From Lepturacanthus savala (lineage: Eukaryota; Chordata; Actinopteri; Scombriformes; Trichiuridae), in contig CM060472.1 in the NCBI GenBank assembly GCA_030544235.1, positions 24,329,724 through 24,393,723 of the forward strand: 64,000 nucleotides of DNA, written 5' to 3'. The notes below the pieces were generated by a model. It ran no database searches. It was given only the letters and a program-made list of their open reading frames with translations, and was not told the DNA's origin. This document shows, piece after piece, positions 25,595-37,545 of the stretch. Position 1 is the stretch's first letter; each line of letters opens with the position of its first letter. Position numbers and translations under genes: made by a program.

Positions 25595-28358
25595 ACACAA
25601 ACATAAAATCAGAACCTTCATCACAAGCTGCCACCACTCTCCTCCTTTAATCGACCAGTGACAGCCGTTTTACCTTCTCAGCCTCACCTAACTGGAACTT
25701 CGCCTCTCAGGTTACCATTGGGTGAGCTAGAATAATATTACACTTTCAAAACATAGCAAATAACACTGAATTACAATTTTGGCTACTGCTGACGATTACA
25801 ATTTCCTATGGAACAGAACCGCTTTCTCCTTCCTATCTTAACCTGTTAGAGCCTAGTGACTGACTGATGACTAGTGACCTAGTAACTGATGAGAGCTAGT
25901 GGAGCACACATGTTGTGTTTACCACTGATGAAGCAGACCGTTTTCCCTACTGTCACAACTGTCAGAAAAGACATGGTTGAAGTCCTATATCAAAATACTA
26001 AAAATACTAATAGAACCCCATATTACATTTGTTCAACATGACTGAAATAAAAAAAACACTAGTAATGCTGGGAGCCAGTAAAAATTGGGACTTTTTCACT
26101 GTGAGGATGCTTTAAATGTTTAGTACAAAATCCCCAACATCCAACGTGTGGAAAAAATCCTCCAAAGTTATCGGAGACTAATATGAAGCTTCAGGAGTCC
26201 AAATTACTCAAATCAAGTGTGAATCATCCAGTACCACTAGCATGGTGATCTGTTGCCTGAATAAAACGGGTACAATAATAAAAAGTAGGTATTTTGGACT
26301 TGTTTGGCTAATTTGCATTTGCAATGACTACTATGGCGATCACTCTAGCACTCCACCTCCTCAGAGTGTCCAGTGCGCACTGTATTTATTTATTATTTAT
26401 TTTAATTGGCTCTGGCATTTAGATTATTGATTATTTGTGAACACACCCATAGGCTCACTGTGAAAGTGTCTCTTCTCAGCCTGGCATGGACTGGAGGAAT
26501 GATTAATGACAACCAATGTACATATGGCATGTTTTATATCGAGACATTTGGGTTGGAAAACACCAACCTAATTCTGTAACGTATTGTCTTTGGAACACAA
26601 CATGATATCATATTGTACAAAATTTAATTTGGGGGTAGCCTAAATGTTAAACTCAAATGTCAAATGGTGAAAAAATATTAGCAAAATGGCATACAACCAT
26701 AGTATGAAGCAGTGTAGAGCTAAACCGAAACAAAGAGGCTGCGATGCGTGGGGAGAATATCGGCAGAGGAACAGGTGACTGGCAGAGGAAGCTGGTGGAA
26801 AGAATGAGAACAAGGGCAGAAGAGGAACGGGTTAAAGCGTGTTGAGAGCAGTGGAGAGGGCGAGGTGGCCTGGGGGGAGGAGAAGAGAAAGAGCAGAGAA
26901 ACAGAAAAGCAGACGTGGAGGAGGTGGCAAATTGATGAAGCAGAAAGCTGGGTTATTCCTGCTGTGAATCTGTATGTCTTTGCTGTGTGTGTTTGTGGGT
27001 GTGTATGTGCCAACGTGCACATGCCATAGTGTGTGTGTGACTGAGTATGAATGGTGGGGCTTTGGCAGTAAATGAAACTGTTTATCAGATCAATATGGCC
27101 ATCATCTCTCAGATGACTGTGGCCTCTACTGAAGAGCAATCATAAATCACAACTAAATATGGAGGATACTGAGCTATACAGCTGTGTGTCACTTTGTGTG
27201 TTTGCGTGTTTGTGTGCAAGCATACACACGCATTTAGGTTTTGGTCGTTTTTGGTTCTGGTGGTTAACCTCTATGTATGTGTGATGTGGGTATTTGTGTG
27301 TGTGTCTGTGTGTGTGGGCGCTCCCTGAAACTTTCTTTGTCATTCTCTCCATGATACGGAGCTGAGAAATCAGATGGAAAATGGGCACTCAAGAAAGACA
27401 GACCACACCTTCAACCACTGCTTTGAACACAGGACACAAATTTGCAGCTCCGAATAGTGCACAAAACGAATATTTCCCTTCCACATGATTGTATCACCAC
27501 ACAAGTCACAACAGTACAGATGCGGCCATTTTGTAAGTGTGACATATCCTCTGTCCTTCCCCATAGGGTTTACAACTGCGCTCTTGTTCTGTGTCTGACG
27601 GCCCTCGGTGCTCTCACTCTGAATAATGTAGCCTCCCGATATCAGTGACAAGAGTCTCGAAACCAAAATAGCATCTTGAGCTCTGATAAATATAGAAGGT
27701 AATTAAATCGGCAGCATGAGAGAGACAGAGAAAAGCCAGGAAAAAGAGGTCTGTTTTATGTGTGGGGATGAAGCTCCCTTCTGCAGCGACACAACACAAT
27801 CCTTTGCTGCGCCCCTACATTGACATTATGGAGGAATCCATTTTGTTTGAGTAGTTTTTACCGAATATCCCGTATGCAGATGTAAATTTTGATCTGTGTG
27901 TCTTTTGGGCCCGCAATGAGTGCAGTGAGTCAGCAGTATTTCACCGGTTACTTCTCAGGACACTTGGGCGTGCGTGTGTGTGTGGCGCGTCTGCTGCCAT
28001 CTGCCTCTTGCAACTCCGTCGCCTTTTTTACTGTCTTTCTGCGTGTTGACCTCTTTTCCCGCCTCGTCTTCTTTTACCTGCCTTTTTGTCAAGTGTTTTC
28101 GGGGATTGATCCTGCGCATGACACTGGGGGGGAGCCAGAGGAGCAGGAGTGAAAGGTTGTGGGGGTTGGATCAGCTTGTCAGAGCGACCGGCCCCCCATC
28201 TTGACATGATCTCCTCTGGGAGAGTGTGTGTCCATTCAGTGTGACATGTTGTGACAGAAACTGACTGACAAGCCCCTTTGCAGCCCCACACTGGCCGCTG
28301 CAGAGCAACTAATGATGACAGCTCTCAGGCTGTACACACTGCCCTCTTTTTACTCTGT

Positions 28359-28360
<2 letters not shown>
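25595..28360. other. Intergenic stretch, no gene recognised
   Basis: Short TG/CA-rich tracts occur near 26980-27055 and 27180-27320. 27900-28260 is more GC-rich and has open frames on both strands, but no domain or convincing splice structure. Confidence 0.35.

Positions 28361-28400
<40 letters not shown>
28361..28400. repeat. (CA)n microsatellite
   Basis: About 20 perfect CA units. A second run (28699-28730) lies just downstream. Confidence 0.95.
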
Positions 28401-28401
<1 letters not shown>

Positions 28402-28811
28402 GCACACACACGCTCACCATGTCTTCCTATCTCTCGCTTTCTTTGTCTTGTGTCTCTCCCTCGACTACATCTTCCTCTATCACACGCCCACACAGACAAT
28501 GGCATTCTGTATATCGTCTCCCTGACACAAAGGCGCAAACACACACATCTACACGCACGCTCAGGAAATAATAAACACATGCACACATGTGCATACATAT
28601 AGTCATACTAGTCTGCATGACAAGTAATTCTCCAATACACAAAAAAGTGCACACATTTTTTTTCTCTTGCATTGTCTGTCTTTCAGACACACTCTTTCAC
28701 ACACACGCACACACACACACACACACACACAAAAACACATACACACACAAACGCTGCACTACACTCTCTGTCTTGGAATTTTACATTTTGATGAAGGAGG
28801 AAGCATATCGT

Positions 28812-28819
28812 CCAATCAG
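28812..28819 (+). promoter_or_regulatory. CCAAT box of a promoter-like module, copy A
   Basis: CCAATCAG, conserved in copy B (37232-37239), lies about 290 bp upstream of an exon-like segment. A GGATAAGA sequence between them (near 28967) could act as a weak TATA or GATA site. Promoter activity is inferred only from arrangement and conservation between the copies. Confidence 0.35.
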
Positions 28820-29040
28820 AGCAGTGGGAGCAGGGACAGACCATCTCAACGCAGACAGCAGGGAGATTCGGAGGCTGTTCGACGGACCGTTATTATTATG
28901 CTGTCCCTACACGGCCCCCCCCCACCCCCTCGTCTCCAGGAGGTTGGTGGTACGATCTATCAGGCTGGATAAGAACCCCTCCTCTCTGTCTCCCCCTCTT
29001 CTGTCAGTGCTAGGGTGTAGCTACTGATCCTATACTACAG

Positions 29041-29145
29041 CAGAGAGAGTGAGAGTGAGAAGGAGGAGGGACATCAGGTGTCACAGCTCTGCAACTCCAG
29101 ATGAGGCTGCATTACCACGACAACCAGCTCCAGGGGCACCGCCAG
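29041..29145 (+). other. Exon-like segment with strong splice donor, copy A
   Basis: A purine-rich leader runs into ATGAGGCTGCATTACC... and ends CGCCAG|GTGAGT, a near-consensus 5' splice site at 29145/29146. It is kept in copy B at 37441-37545 with a few substitutions. A possible acceptor follows at 30230 (TTTGTCTCCAG). Joining the two gives 71 codons in each copy, but compensating indels make the two copies use different frames over most of exon 2. I therefore favour a non-coding transcript. Confidence 0.35.
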
Positions 29146-31232
29146 GTGAGTCTGAGGACCCGCATACATACTCATACAAATACATTTTGACACACATGCT
29201 ATATAATGATGTGATAACACTCACAAAGAGATGTGTTGAATTAAACAGATTTACATACACAGGTGTGCAGCTGTCGATGTGCTCCAGGATGTCGGGATTG
29301 TCACTAAAGTGCTGTCGCATTGTATGTTTCATCAATGTGCGCAGTGTTGTGTGTGAGTGTGTGCGTAGTTGGTGTCGGCGTGTGTCGATGTGTATGTGTG
29401 TGTGTAAGTTTGTAGCCATGCCATAATGTACAGTATATGTGTGTGTGTGTGTACGTACGCCGTCCCTCCCAGTGTGGTGGTGGGAGACAAAGGGTCCCCT
29501 CTGTCTGGTGCTGTAGCACTGCTCACACAGCCACTGATGGGTGGGAAAGTTCTGTCTGACACCAATCATGTTTGATCAGAAAAGGCAGAAGTCAAATATA
29601 ATCACCCCCCCGCCACCACCATCACCCTCACTCCCCAACCCCCACCTTCCCACCCACCCGTCGCTGTCGAACACTCCTGACTCACGGTGATAGGAGGACA
29701 CGGTCACAGCAGATGATCACCCGGTGGGTGGGGGTTGGGGTGGGGGTGCGTTTTGAGGACACGGAAGCTGAGAGGAGGGGGGTGGTTGGTGGTCATGACA
29801 CTACGACTACTGTAATGTGTGCTAGACATACCATAGAGAATGAGGTTAAAACATGTGTCCAGGGGGGGGGGGTCATCTGCCGTGCACATGACTGCCGGTG
29901 TGTGTGTTTGTCTCTGTATGAGTGTGTGCGCGCATGCGCATGTGTGTAAGTGTATGTGCGTGTACGCATGTGAGTGGAAAAGAGGAAGAACCAGAGCAAG
30001 AGCGTAATGTGCTGAACCGACGGCCATTACTGACCAGTGAACCCAGACAAAGGGCGGCTGATCATATGTGCAGTCTGTGTCATATTCGGAGTGTGTGAGT
30101 GAGTGTGTATGTAGGTGAGGGTGGGTGTGGGAGTAAGGAAAGAGTTTCTATGTTGAATGTTCATGTATATGCAGGGCGTCTCTGTAAGCATGTGCGTACA
30201 GTATCATCATGTCTGTGCATTTGTCTCCAGAAGATCACATGTGCGCATTGCGCTTCTGTATTCTCCGTCCTCTTTGCCTCTCAGTCCCTGACGCCCTTAT
30301 TCAGCCGTTCCTGTTTGACAGCTGGTCATCATCCCACCCTGACTCTCCACCGTCATGCGGCACCAGTGGAGCCTCATTCAGCTTCTCTCACAAGGCTGTA
30401 GACTGGTCCATATGACAGTAGATTATCAATCCACTCTTTGTGTCAACTGCTGTACTAGATGTGCTCTTATCCTTTTGTGGCCTTTGTTAAATCCTGCCCA
30501 TGTGATTGCAGATCTTTATAGAGGGGGTGCAGTCCGGTGTCATTTATATTACTGTACAGCAGCATTTCAGGACAGTTCAAAGCCTTTTGGTTTAACAAAT
30601 GATGACTCAAATAAATAAACTCTTAAATGGTCTTAGTCTGTATTTAAAGAAGGTAGTATCCTACATTCAATATCTCTCATGTAAGACATGACAATTTCAG
30701 CCTTTACTAGATCATTTTCTGCCGTTTATTGATTGTCACTGTGTGGGCAAGACAGGAAAGTTAGGTTAGTAAAGGTCTACATGGGTGGGGAGCTAGGCTC
30801 AGCTCATGACATACAATCGCATACATTCACATATAGTGTGCCAAAAGGAGGGCATTATATTACCCGGAAAAGCAAATTGCAAGATTGCAATATTGCAATA
30901 AAGATGTGGGGGACAGTATTATGTGGGGTGTGTGACAGGTGATGGCTGTCATTATCCGCTATTCTCAAAACATTGTATACGTTGTCATAGCGGACTAATC
31001 TATATTATTAGCTCATGGTTTCACTAAAATGGAAATGACAGTGACCGCACTGCATAGTCTGTGTGGCAACGAGAACAAGCTGTACATTTCTTGTTCATTT
31101 AGCGTCTTATTCATCTCTCTCATCTTCCATTTTATTCCATTTCTCACCTTTCCCATTTCCTGTCTTTTCTTTGAGCTCTAATGCACACACTCATCCCCTC
31201 CTTATGTGAATACTGTCAAGCTGTAGGGCGTG

Positions 31233-31306
31233 CCCCCCCCCCCCCCCCCCCACGCACATGCACACACACACACACACCACCCACCCCTCCATCCCTTGCT
31301 ACCTTG

Positions 31307-31346
<40 letters not shown>
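31233..31346. repeat. Compound poly-C, (CA)n and (TA)n tract
   Basis: Nineteen C residues (31233-31251), then a CA run (about 31259-31276), a C-rich spacer and a TA run of about 19 units (31308-31346). It is present in copy A only. Confidence 0.95.
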
Positions 31347-31349
<3 letters not shown>

Positions 31350-34079
31350 ATACAAAAAGCCGTGTAGAGTACATATTTTCACAACACGAGGACTTCACAA
31401 AAACTGACATGGCCATCACATTCGTCCAGGTTTACACTATGGGGCCTCTTCGCTGAGACTTTTCAGTATTTAGGATTTCTCTTTTATATTTTGGATACTG
31501 TGTCGTGAGTGTAATTTCACTGTGGCTGAAATGTTATATGATGTGTATAGTGCTGCAAAATGATGGCATACGCAACAATTACCCTAATTGAACATTCCAG
31601 AGCAGCCCTGCAAAATGGCTGCCGAGCCGGCACACTGTCTGTGATGGCCGACAAGAGTGTGTAGGTCTGAGGTGTGTGGGTGCATGGCTGTGTATGCATC
31701 TGTGTGTTTAGGCCTGTTTGTACACATGCATGTTCTGCCTGTGTGTTTATATAAGTCTATAAGAAGGTAATCGTTTTTTTAGTTTTTTTTTTACTGACTG
31801 CATTGTGTCAGGGAAAGTCTCCGCTCCCTGGAGATCTCTGCTAATCTATAATTACCTACCTCGATATACCTAGACAGTAGCAGCCATTATGTCAAATCGC
31901 CCTACTGTGACAGCTGATGATTGTGTTTCCTGGCACCTGTATAAAGATCTTTCATATATCTTTTAAAATAAAACGCTACAGTGGCACTGGGAGTCGCCAG
32001 AGACCTTTCAGCTTCACGACCACCATCTTCAGAACGTCGACAACTTCACAAACAGGCATTAAGGTGCTGAATTTGTTCAGCCAAAGAGCTGACCTTGTTG
32101 TTTCTTTACAGCTCTCTTCCTCACCAGCCCAGTAACCTGCCGGCTGCCCAGCCAGATATCCAACCATCTTCCCATCCATCCAACCACCCAGCCGGCCCGG
32201 CCGGCCAACCCTGCCCTGCTCAGAACTGGCAACCTGCAGGAGTCATCAGGGTTAGTGCTCCTTTGGCACACATCTGTGCCAAAATCATCTGCAAGCAGCA
32301 GGCAGGAACTTGTAAATTTATAGATCTGCACTTAAACCAGAGGCCAGACAATCAAATAATATACCTACATAAGAGAAAGGGAGAAAAAGAGGGGAGGGAG
32401 GGGGCCATTGAGTAGCATAAAACACTTGTACTGTTTCTGATTTATAACAGTCAATAGGGCAAGTCAAGAGACACAGAACAGTTTTAGTTTTGCACACAAA
32501 ACAATACTTCATTGTCATCTTAGGAGATAGTGAGTTATTCCGATTTTGTTTGTTAGGTTCTTGCCTATATCTCTTTATGCTGAGGTCCTGAATACCTTTT
32601 TCTACATCAGTTCTCTTATGACAAAATTCTAATTTCTAACACAATATGTTAAAGGAAGAACAGCTTTCAGAGGTGAGTACCTTTTACATACACGCGTGCA
32701 CACACACACACACACACACAGAGCACAGATTATAAGCATGGCTGGATTAAGCTCAAGCTGTGCCGTTTTGCTAATAATTCAAATACTGCAAGGGCTAGCA
32801 TTTTTTGCACTTCATCAGGGAGATGCTGTAAAAAGACAACCCTAAAGTAAATGACTACCAGCGCTCGGGCCTTATCGCAATTGTGTGGGTGTGCGTCTTG
32901 TGTGCTCATGTGTGAGAGAGAAACGTGTGTGAGTCTTGAATGTGACAGTCGAGGGTGGAGCTTACACATTAAAATCTCTGCCGCTGTTTCTAATGCATTT
33001 GTCAAGCAAGACTGTGGATACAACATTCTGTTTAATGGTGGAAACACAGCAAAGCACATAGCTGTACATTCAATGTAACAGACCGTTTCAGGGTGTGTCT
33101 GTGGATGTGTGTGTGTAACGGTGTATATTTGAGAGAGAGGATGAATGTGAAATATCTCAGCTATTTGTTTGGAGTATATGATGCTTCTCCCTTCCATTCT
33201 CTTTCTCTCCTTTTCTGTACATGATTCCATTAAGGATATGATGGAGCCATGAGTTTAATATATATGATTAGAGGAGACTGGGACTCAAATCACAGCTAAC
33301 GGCACATGTTTTCTTTGAAAGATTTTTTTAAATTACAAGTTACAAGGAACAAAAATACTAGCTGCACAAAATACAAGAAAAGAAAAAAGAAAGAACATAT
33401 TATGACTTTGTTAAATGATTTATGTTGTTCTTAGGACCATCAATCCACTAAAATATTTTATCAAGATTATTCACATGACTGTCCATCGTTAATCACGATT
33501 CATGACAAATTAATCACATTTTAATGTGTTTAACATTTACCGTCTAGAAACATTTACAAAGTGTTAATACTACCAAAAATGGACAAGAAATGCATGCTTT
33601 GTGTTTGTTTAAGTTTATTGTTGGAAATCAATTAGAACAGGAACCAGTCACAATGATTGTCAGAAATCCTCACATCCTCATATTTAGCTTTTTAAAATTA
33701 TGCTCAAATCATAATTTATGGCAAACTCAAGCTCAGCAGTCAACAGATGGGCACTTTGGCAAATAAATGTTCTGTTACTTAAGTACTGATTAAAGATCCC
33801 TTCAAAAGCTAATCACACAATGTAATTGTGTCCAACCTCACATGGGTAAATTAAAAGCTCACAAAAAACATCTTCTTGTGCGAAAAGATAAAAAAACAAT
33901 CAAAGTGAGCAGGAAATAATTGAGTATAGGGAGTATAAGAAAGAAAATCACTTTGGCTCTTTGGTCAGCATACAGGTTGAGTATCTTTGATATAGGGGTG
34001 GCTCACAATGGCAATTCAAGTGCAATTGTTCGATGTGATCCAAATGATAATTTATAGGATTATTCATTTTAGTAATTTC

Positions 34080-34228
34080 TGTTTATTTCACACACTATAT
34101 CGAGACAAGAAAGGTAGGGGAGAGAGGGCCAGCAAAGGCCCAGGGTAGATTCCTATGCATAACGCTGATATAACAACTCAGACTTAATAGTATGCACTCT
34201 ACCAGGTGAGCTATAATAATTACTTCAC
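34080..34228 (-). mobile_element. tRNA-derived SINE, in copy A
   Basis: The minus strand begins GAGCTCACCTGGTAGAGTGC, an A-box-like tRNA start. It continues through a degraded B-box region to TTTGCTGGCCCTCTCTCCCC, as in common fish tRNA SINEs ('tttgctgcatgtcatcccc...tctctcccctac...'). The corresponding site in copy B lacks it, so it inserted after the duplication or was lost from B. Confidence 0.55.
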
Positions 34229-36681
34229 TCAGTATGTCGTCCTCCACAGGTCCTCCACGTCCTCCGTTAACTCGCCTGCAAGCTGTAGTCACATTACACT
34301 ATTGCTAACGAAAGTTTGCTGCTTGTAGGTTTGTCCATGGGTTTCCCTTGGACACTAAAAGCCTGGTTTGCTGCAGCAGGATGGTTCAGGGCTAATGAGG
34401 CTACTTGCATTAGTAATAGCTATGTGCTTCATTAGGAAATGAAATTGAAGACTAATTGTAGTCCAGTAATAACTCAATTCATATTGACAAACCCAACTAA
34501 CAGGGCTGTGAAGCTGAATTCACAATATCTTTTTCTTTGTCCATCGTTACTTGCTAGTTACCATCCAACCTAATATTAGAAGGCGGCGAACCTGCGATGA
34601 TGGAAAAGAAATAAAATAAAACTAACTTCCCTTAATGTGTTATTATTAGTATGAGAGAAACATAATCTCTAAATTAGGAATGATTAGAAAGATATAGTAA
34701 GTAGAACAACCTATTTACAGTCTTTCTGTGCCATTTAAAAGCGCTTTTTGTGTTGAGCACTATACTCATGACAATTTAAAAATAACACCATGAAAGAGAC
34801 AACTGCGTGTGTGTGCATGCATGTGTGTGTGCGTGTGTCTGTGCATGTATGTGTGTATGCGTGCGTGCATGCATGTGGCAAAGGGCCTTTTAGACCTGAG
34901 TAAAGAGGAAATGGATGCGTGGTAAATGTTCAGCCAGCATCCTTATCACTGCTGCTCTCAGAGCTGACCACCACAGTTCCTTAATAATGGACACTTAACT
35001 CAGTGTTATTACTATTTATGCACTCACTCAGCCTCCCATAGTATTGCTACTAATAATATTAAGGCCAAAAAACAAGATATTGTAATGCAGGAGACATTTA
35101 ATTTCTATTAACAGTCATTTATCCTGATTTGAAGATGGAAATAGAGGATAAAAGGCAATAGAAAGGGCCAAAAATATATAGAAAACTCAAGAAATTGTGT
35201 CTCTGTCTTTCTCCGTGTGAGGTGATGTAGGATAAAACAGAAACATTTGACAGAAATGGAGTTCTAAAACAGCGAGGGGAGGCCGCTCTCCACAGCAAAG
35301 CTTTTTACCACCCTGGCTTCCATCCCAAGTGCAGACAAGAGACGTCGTCATTTTCCAACTCAATTTACAGACGCATTAGGAGATGCTGAGGCGCGCCCAA
35401 CTCTCTCAAATGCAATCAGCCTGCCTGTGTGTTTTAAGAGGAAATTGAGGATGCAATCTTTATCAATTTCTTTTTGACTGCTTCTCTTTTGTGGACCCAT
35501 ATTTTCCACTGAAATAATTTTAAATTATTAAAATATACACAGTAGCATATAGGTTGTTTAAATGACTTATCTTTACCCATTTGTCTCCCTTTTAGGCTAC
35601 ATGACAACAGCAAAGTGGATGTCTGGGGACTATTGAATCTCATCTTATAAAGATTTATATTTGAATTTACAAAGGTAAGTTCAAAATATATCTGCATTTT
35701 AAATTCTCACATTCATTTACATCCACCTGGCTTATATTCATGTACTTTAATGAGCACTTAGCACCACTTACTTTCTCTACCCTATTTTCAGAAATAACCC
35801 AGTGTCCTTCAATATTTTATTTAAATTGATCTTTAATTCAGTTCCAGGTAGCATTAAAAAAGCTGTTTAAATTTGGCTTTGTGGAAACCTGCTGATACCC
35901 TGAACTTCTATCTCTGCCTTTCTGTCTAATTGATTTCACACCTTTGAGTCTCACAATAGTTTTCTGAGTGCACTCAGGACACAGATTCAGGACATCAGCT
36001 TGAGAGGTAGGTCCATGGAGGTCTACTGGCACCTTAGCTGCCTACAGTCCCGCACTGTAAATGTCCTGCTTGACCCGTACTGAACATATGACTAATTGAA
36101 TGCTTGGATTAAAAACGGCTAGGAGGCTAGGAAGAGGCAGAAATAAGTAAAGGAGATAGGAAAGCATTGTTTTTTTTTTAAAATAAAAGAACACAAGGAG
36201 AAGGAGTTATTAAAGAAAGAGACGACTTTGAAAAGATGGCATCTGCTATTATTCTTTTTGTTGGCCCTATCTATAGCTGTCTCTCAGTTTCTTTGGTATC
36301 TTAAAAATTGTCACAGATCATTCATCCTCTTTTTTCACCCTTCTCTACATATCACCCAATTTCTTGTACCAGCTGTTCGCTCATCTGTCTCACTTTTGAT
36401 CTCTTTTTCCTCCAACATCAGATTTTTCCATCATATTCCTTCAATCACAATTTTTTTTTCAATCAGTGCTTCTCTTGGATCACCCTGTAAGAGAAACCCC
36501 AATAACAACAAATTCTTCTAATGCTCAAATATATAGCTCATGGTTATTTGTCAAACCATAGACGCAAAACATTAGTCATACGTGGCGATTCTCTGTTTGC
36601 AAGCATTGTGGATCTATAGCATTCAGGTGGAGGAGGTCTCTAGAATCTTGTGGACCTTATCTTGAAACGAGGGGCTGGCTG

Positions 36682-36721
36682 CCATAGCAACCATATGATG
36701 AGGCAGGCAAGGCTATTTAAA
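36682..36721 (+). promoter_or_regulatory. Promoter-like module between copies A and B
   Basis: Conserved order in both copies: CCATAGCAAC (an RFX X-box-like half, 36682-36691), E-box CATATG (36692-36697), TATTTAAA (36714-36721), then a CAGCTG E-box. The surrounding 130 bp is among the best conserved of the duplication. This fits a neuronal TATA-type promoter reading rightward into copy B, but no transcript is proved. Confidence 0.4.
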
Positions 36722-37231
36722 GGAATTCAGCTGCAGCTCACATTCATGTCAGCTTGACACCAGCCCAGTCTAAGACAAATTGAATGGAAGACAAATACAG
36801 ATCATTACAGTTCCAACTGTTTAACTCTCGTTTATCTCTAAAATGTCCCATATGAAATTCATGTTATTTTTTTGTCCACCACTCCTCTGTATTTATTATC
36901 AAAGCACAATCTCTTCCTCCCTAAGTGGCAATTAAATAAATCTTATTTAAAGGAAGTATTTCCACTTTATAGATCTACACATGCATGCACACATCTCACC
37001 AACTCAGATAATCACACCCTCATGTACTCACTCATATAATGTATACCGTGATATTAATTTGACAAGTGATTCTCAAATGCACACAAAAGGTAAACAGATT
37101 CTTTTCTCTTACATTGTCAGTTTTCACTCAGTTGTTCACATACACACACAAATTTCACATACACACACAATTGCTGTACTGCACTCTCTCTCTTGGAATT
37201 TTACATTTTGATGAAGGAGGAAGCATGTCAT

Positions 37232-37239
37232 CCAATCAG
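37232..37239 (+). promoter_or_regulatory. CCAAT box of a promoter-like module, copy B
   Basis: CCAATCAG in the same context as at 28812. It is followed by the conserved GGCTGGATAAGAACCCC segment and the exon-like block. Confidence 0.35.
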
Positions 37240-37440
37240 AACACTGGGAACAGGAACAGACCATCTTAGCACAGACGCAGGGAGATTAGGAGGCTGTTTG
37301 ACAGTTTTCGTTGCTGCACCTACACGCTCTGCCCCTGCATCTACAGGTGGTATGATCTGTGAGGCTGGATAAGAACCCCTCCTCTCTGTCTCCCCCTCTT
37401 CTGTCAGTGCTAGGGTGTAGCTACTGATCCTATACTACAG

Positions 37441-37545
37441 CAGAGAGAGTGAGAGTAAGAAGGAGGAGGGACATCAGGTGTCACAGCTCTGCAACTCCAG
37501 ATGAGACTGCATCACCACGACAACCAGCTCCAGGGGCACCGCCAG
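37441..37545 (+). other. Exon-like segment with strong splice donor, copy B
   Basis: Counterpart of 29041-29145. The donor CGCCAG|GTGAGT is unchanged, and the matching acceptor candidate is at 38548/38549. The ATG at 37501 is conserved. One change is silent and one swaps Tyr for His, too little to judge coding constraint. Confidence 0.35.

Larger units (their letters stand above)
28560..36925 (+). repeat. Segmental duplication, copy A
   Basis: A block of about 8.4 kb whose parts recur in the same order and orientation in copy B. Paired landmarks: 28772 with 37192; 29101 with 37501; 30099 with 38417; 31829 with 38961; 32340 with about 39443; 34708 with 41069; 35281 with about 41650; 36682 with 42786; 36831 with 43113. 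Identity is very high around 29000-29340 and 30000-30400 and weaker elsewhere. Copy A has extra sequence at about 30680-31825, including a poly-C/CA/TA cluster, and at about 33250-34640. No coding gene is convincing. The region lies upstream of mir-138 on the same strand and may be part of its long primary transcript or regulatory domain (inference). Confidence 0.85.

Noticed and set aside
28278..29569. Several overlapping open frames over 80 codons on both strands
   Set aside because: They run through CA/TG microsatellites, which lack stops in most frames and give His/Thr or Cys/Val strings.
34391..34460. Possible third mir-138 hairpin in copy A (AATGAGGCTACTTGC)
   Set aside because: Only about 12 bases match the copy B hairpin; neither loop nor 3p arm is present.
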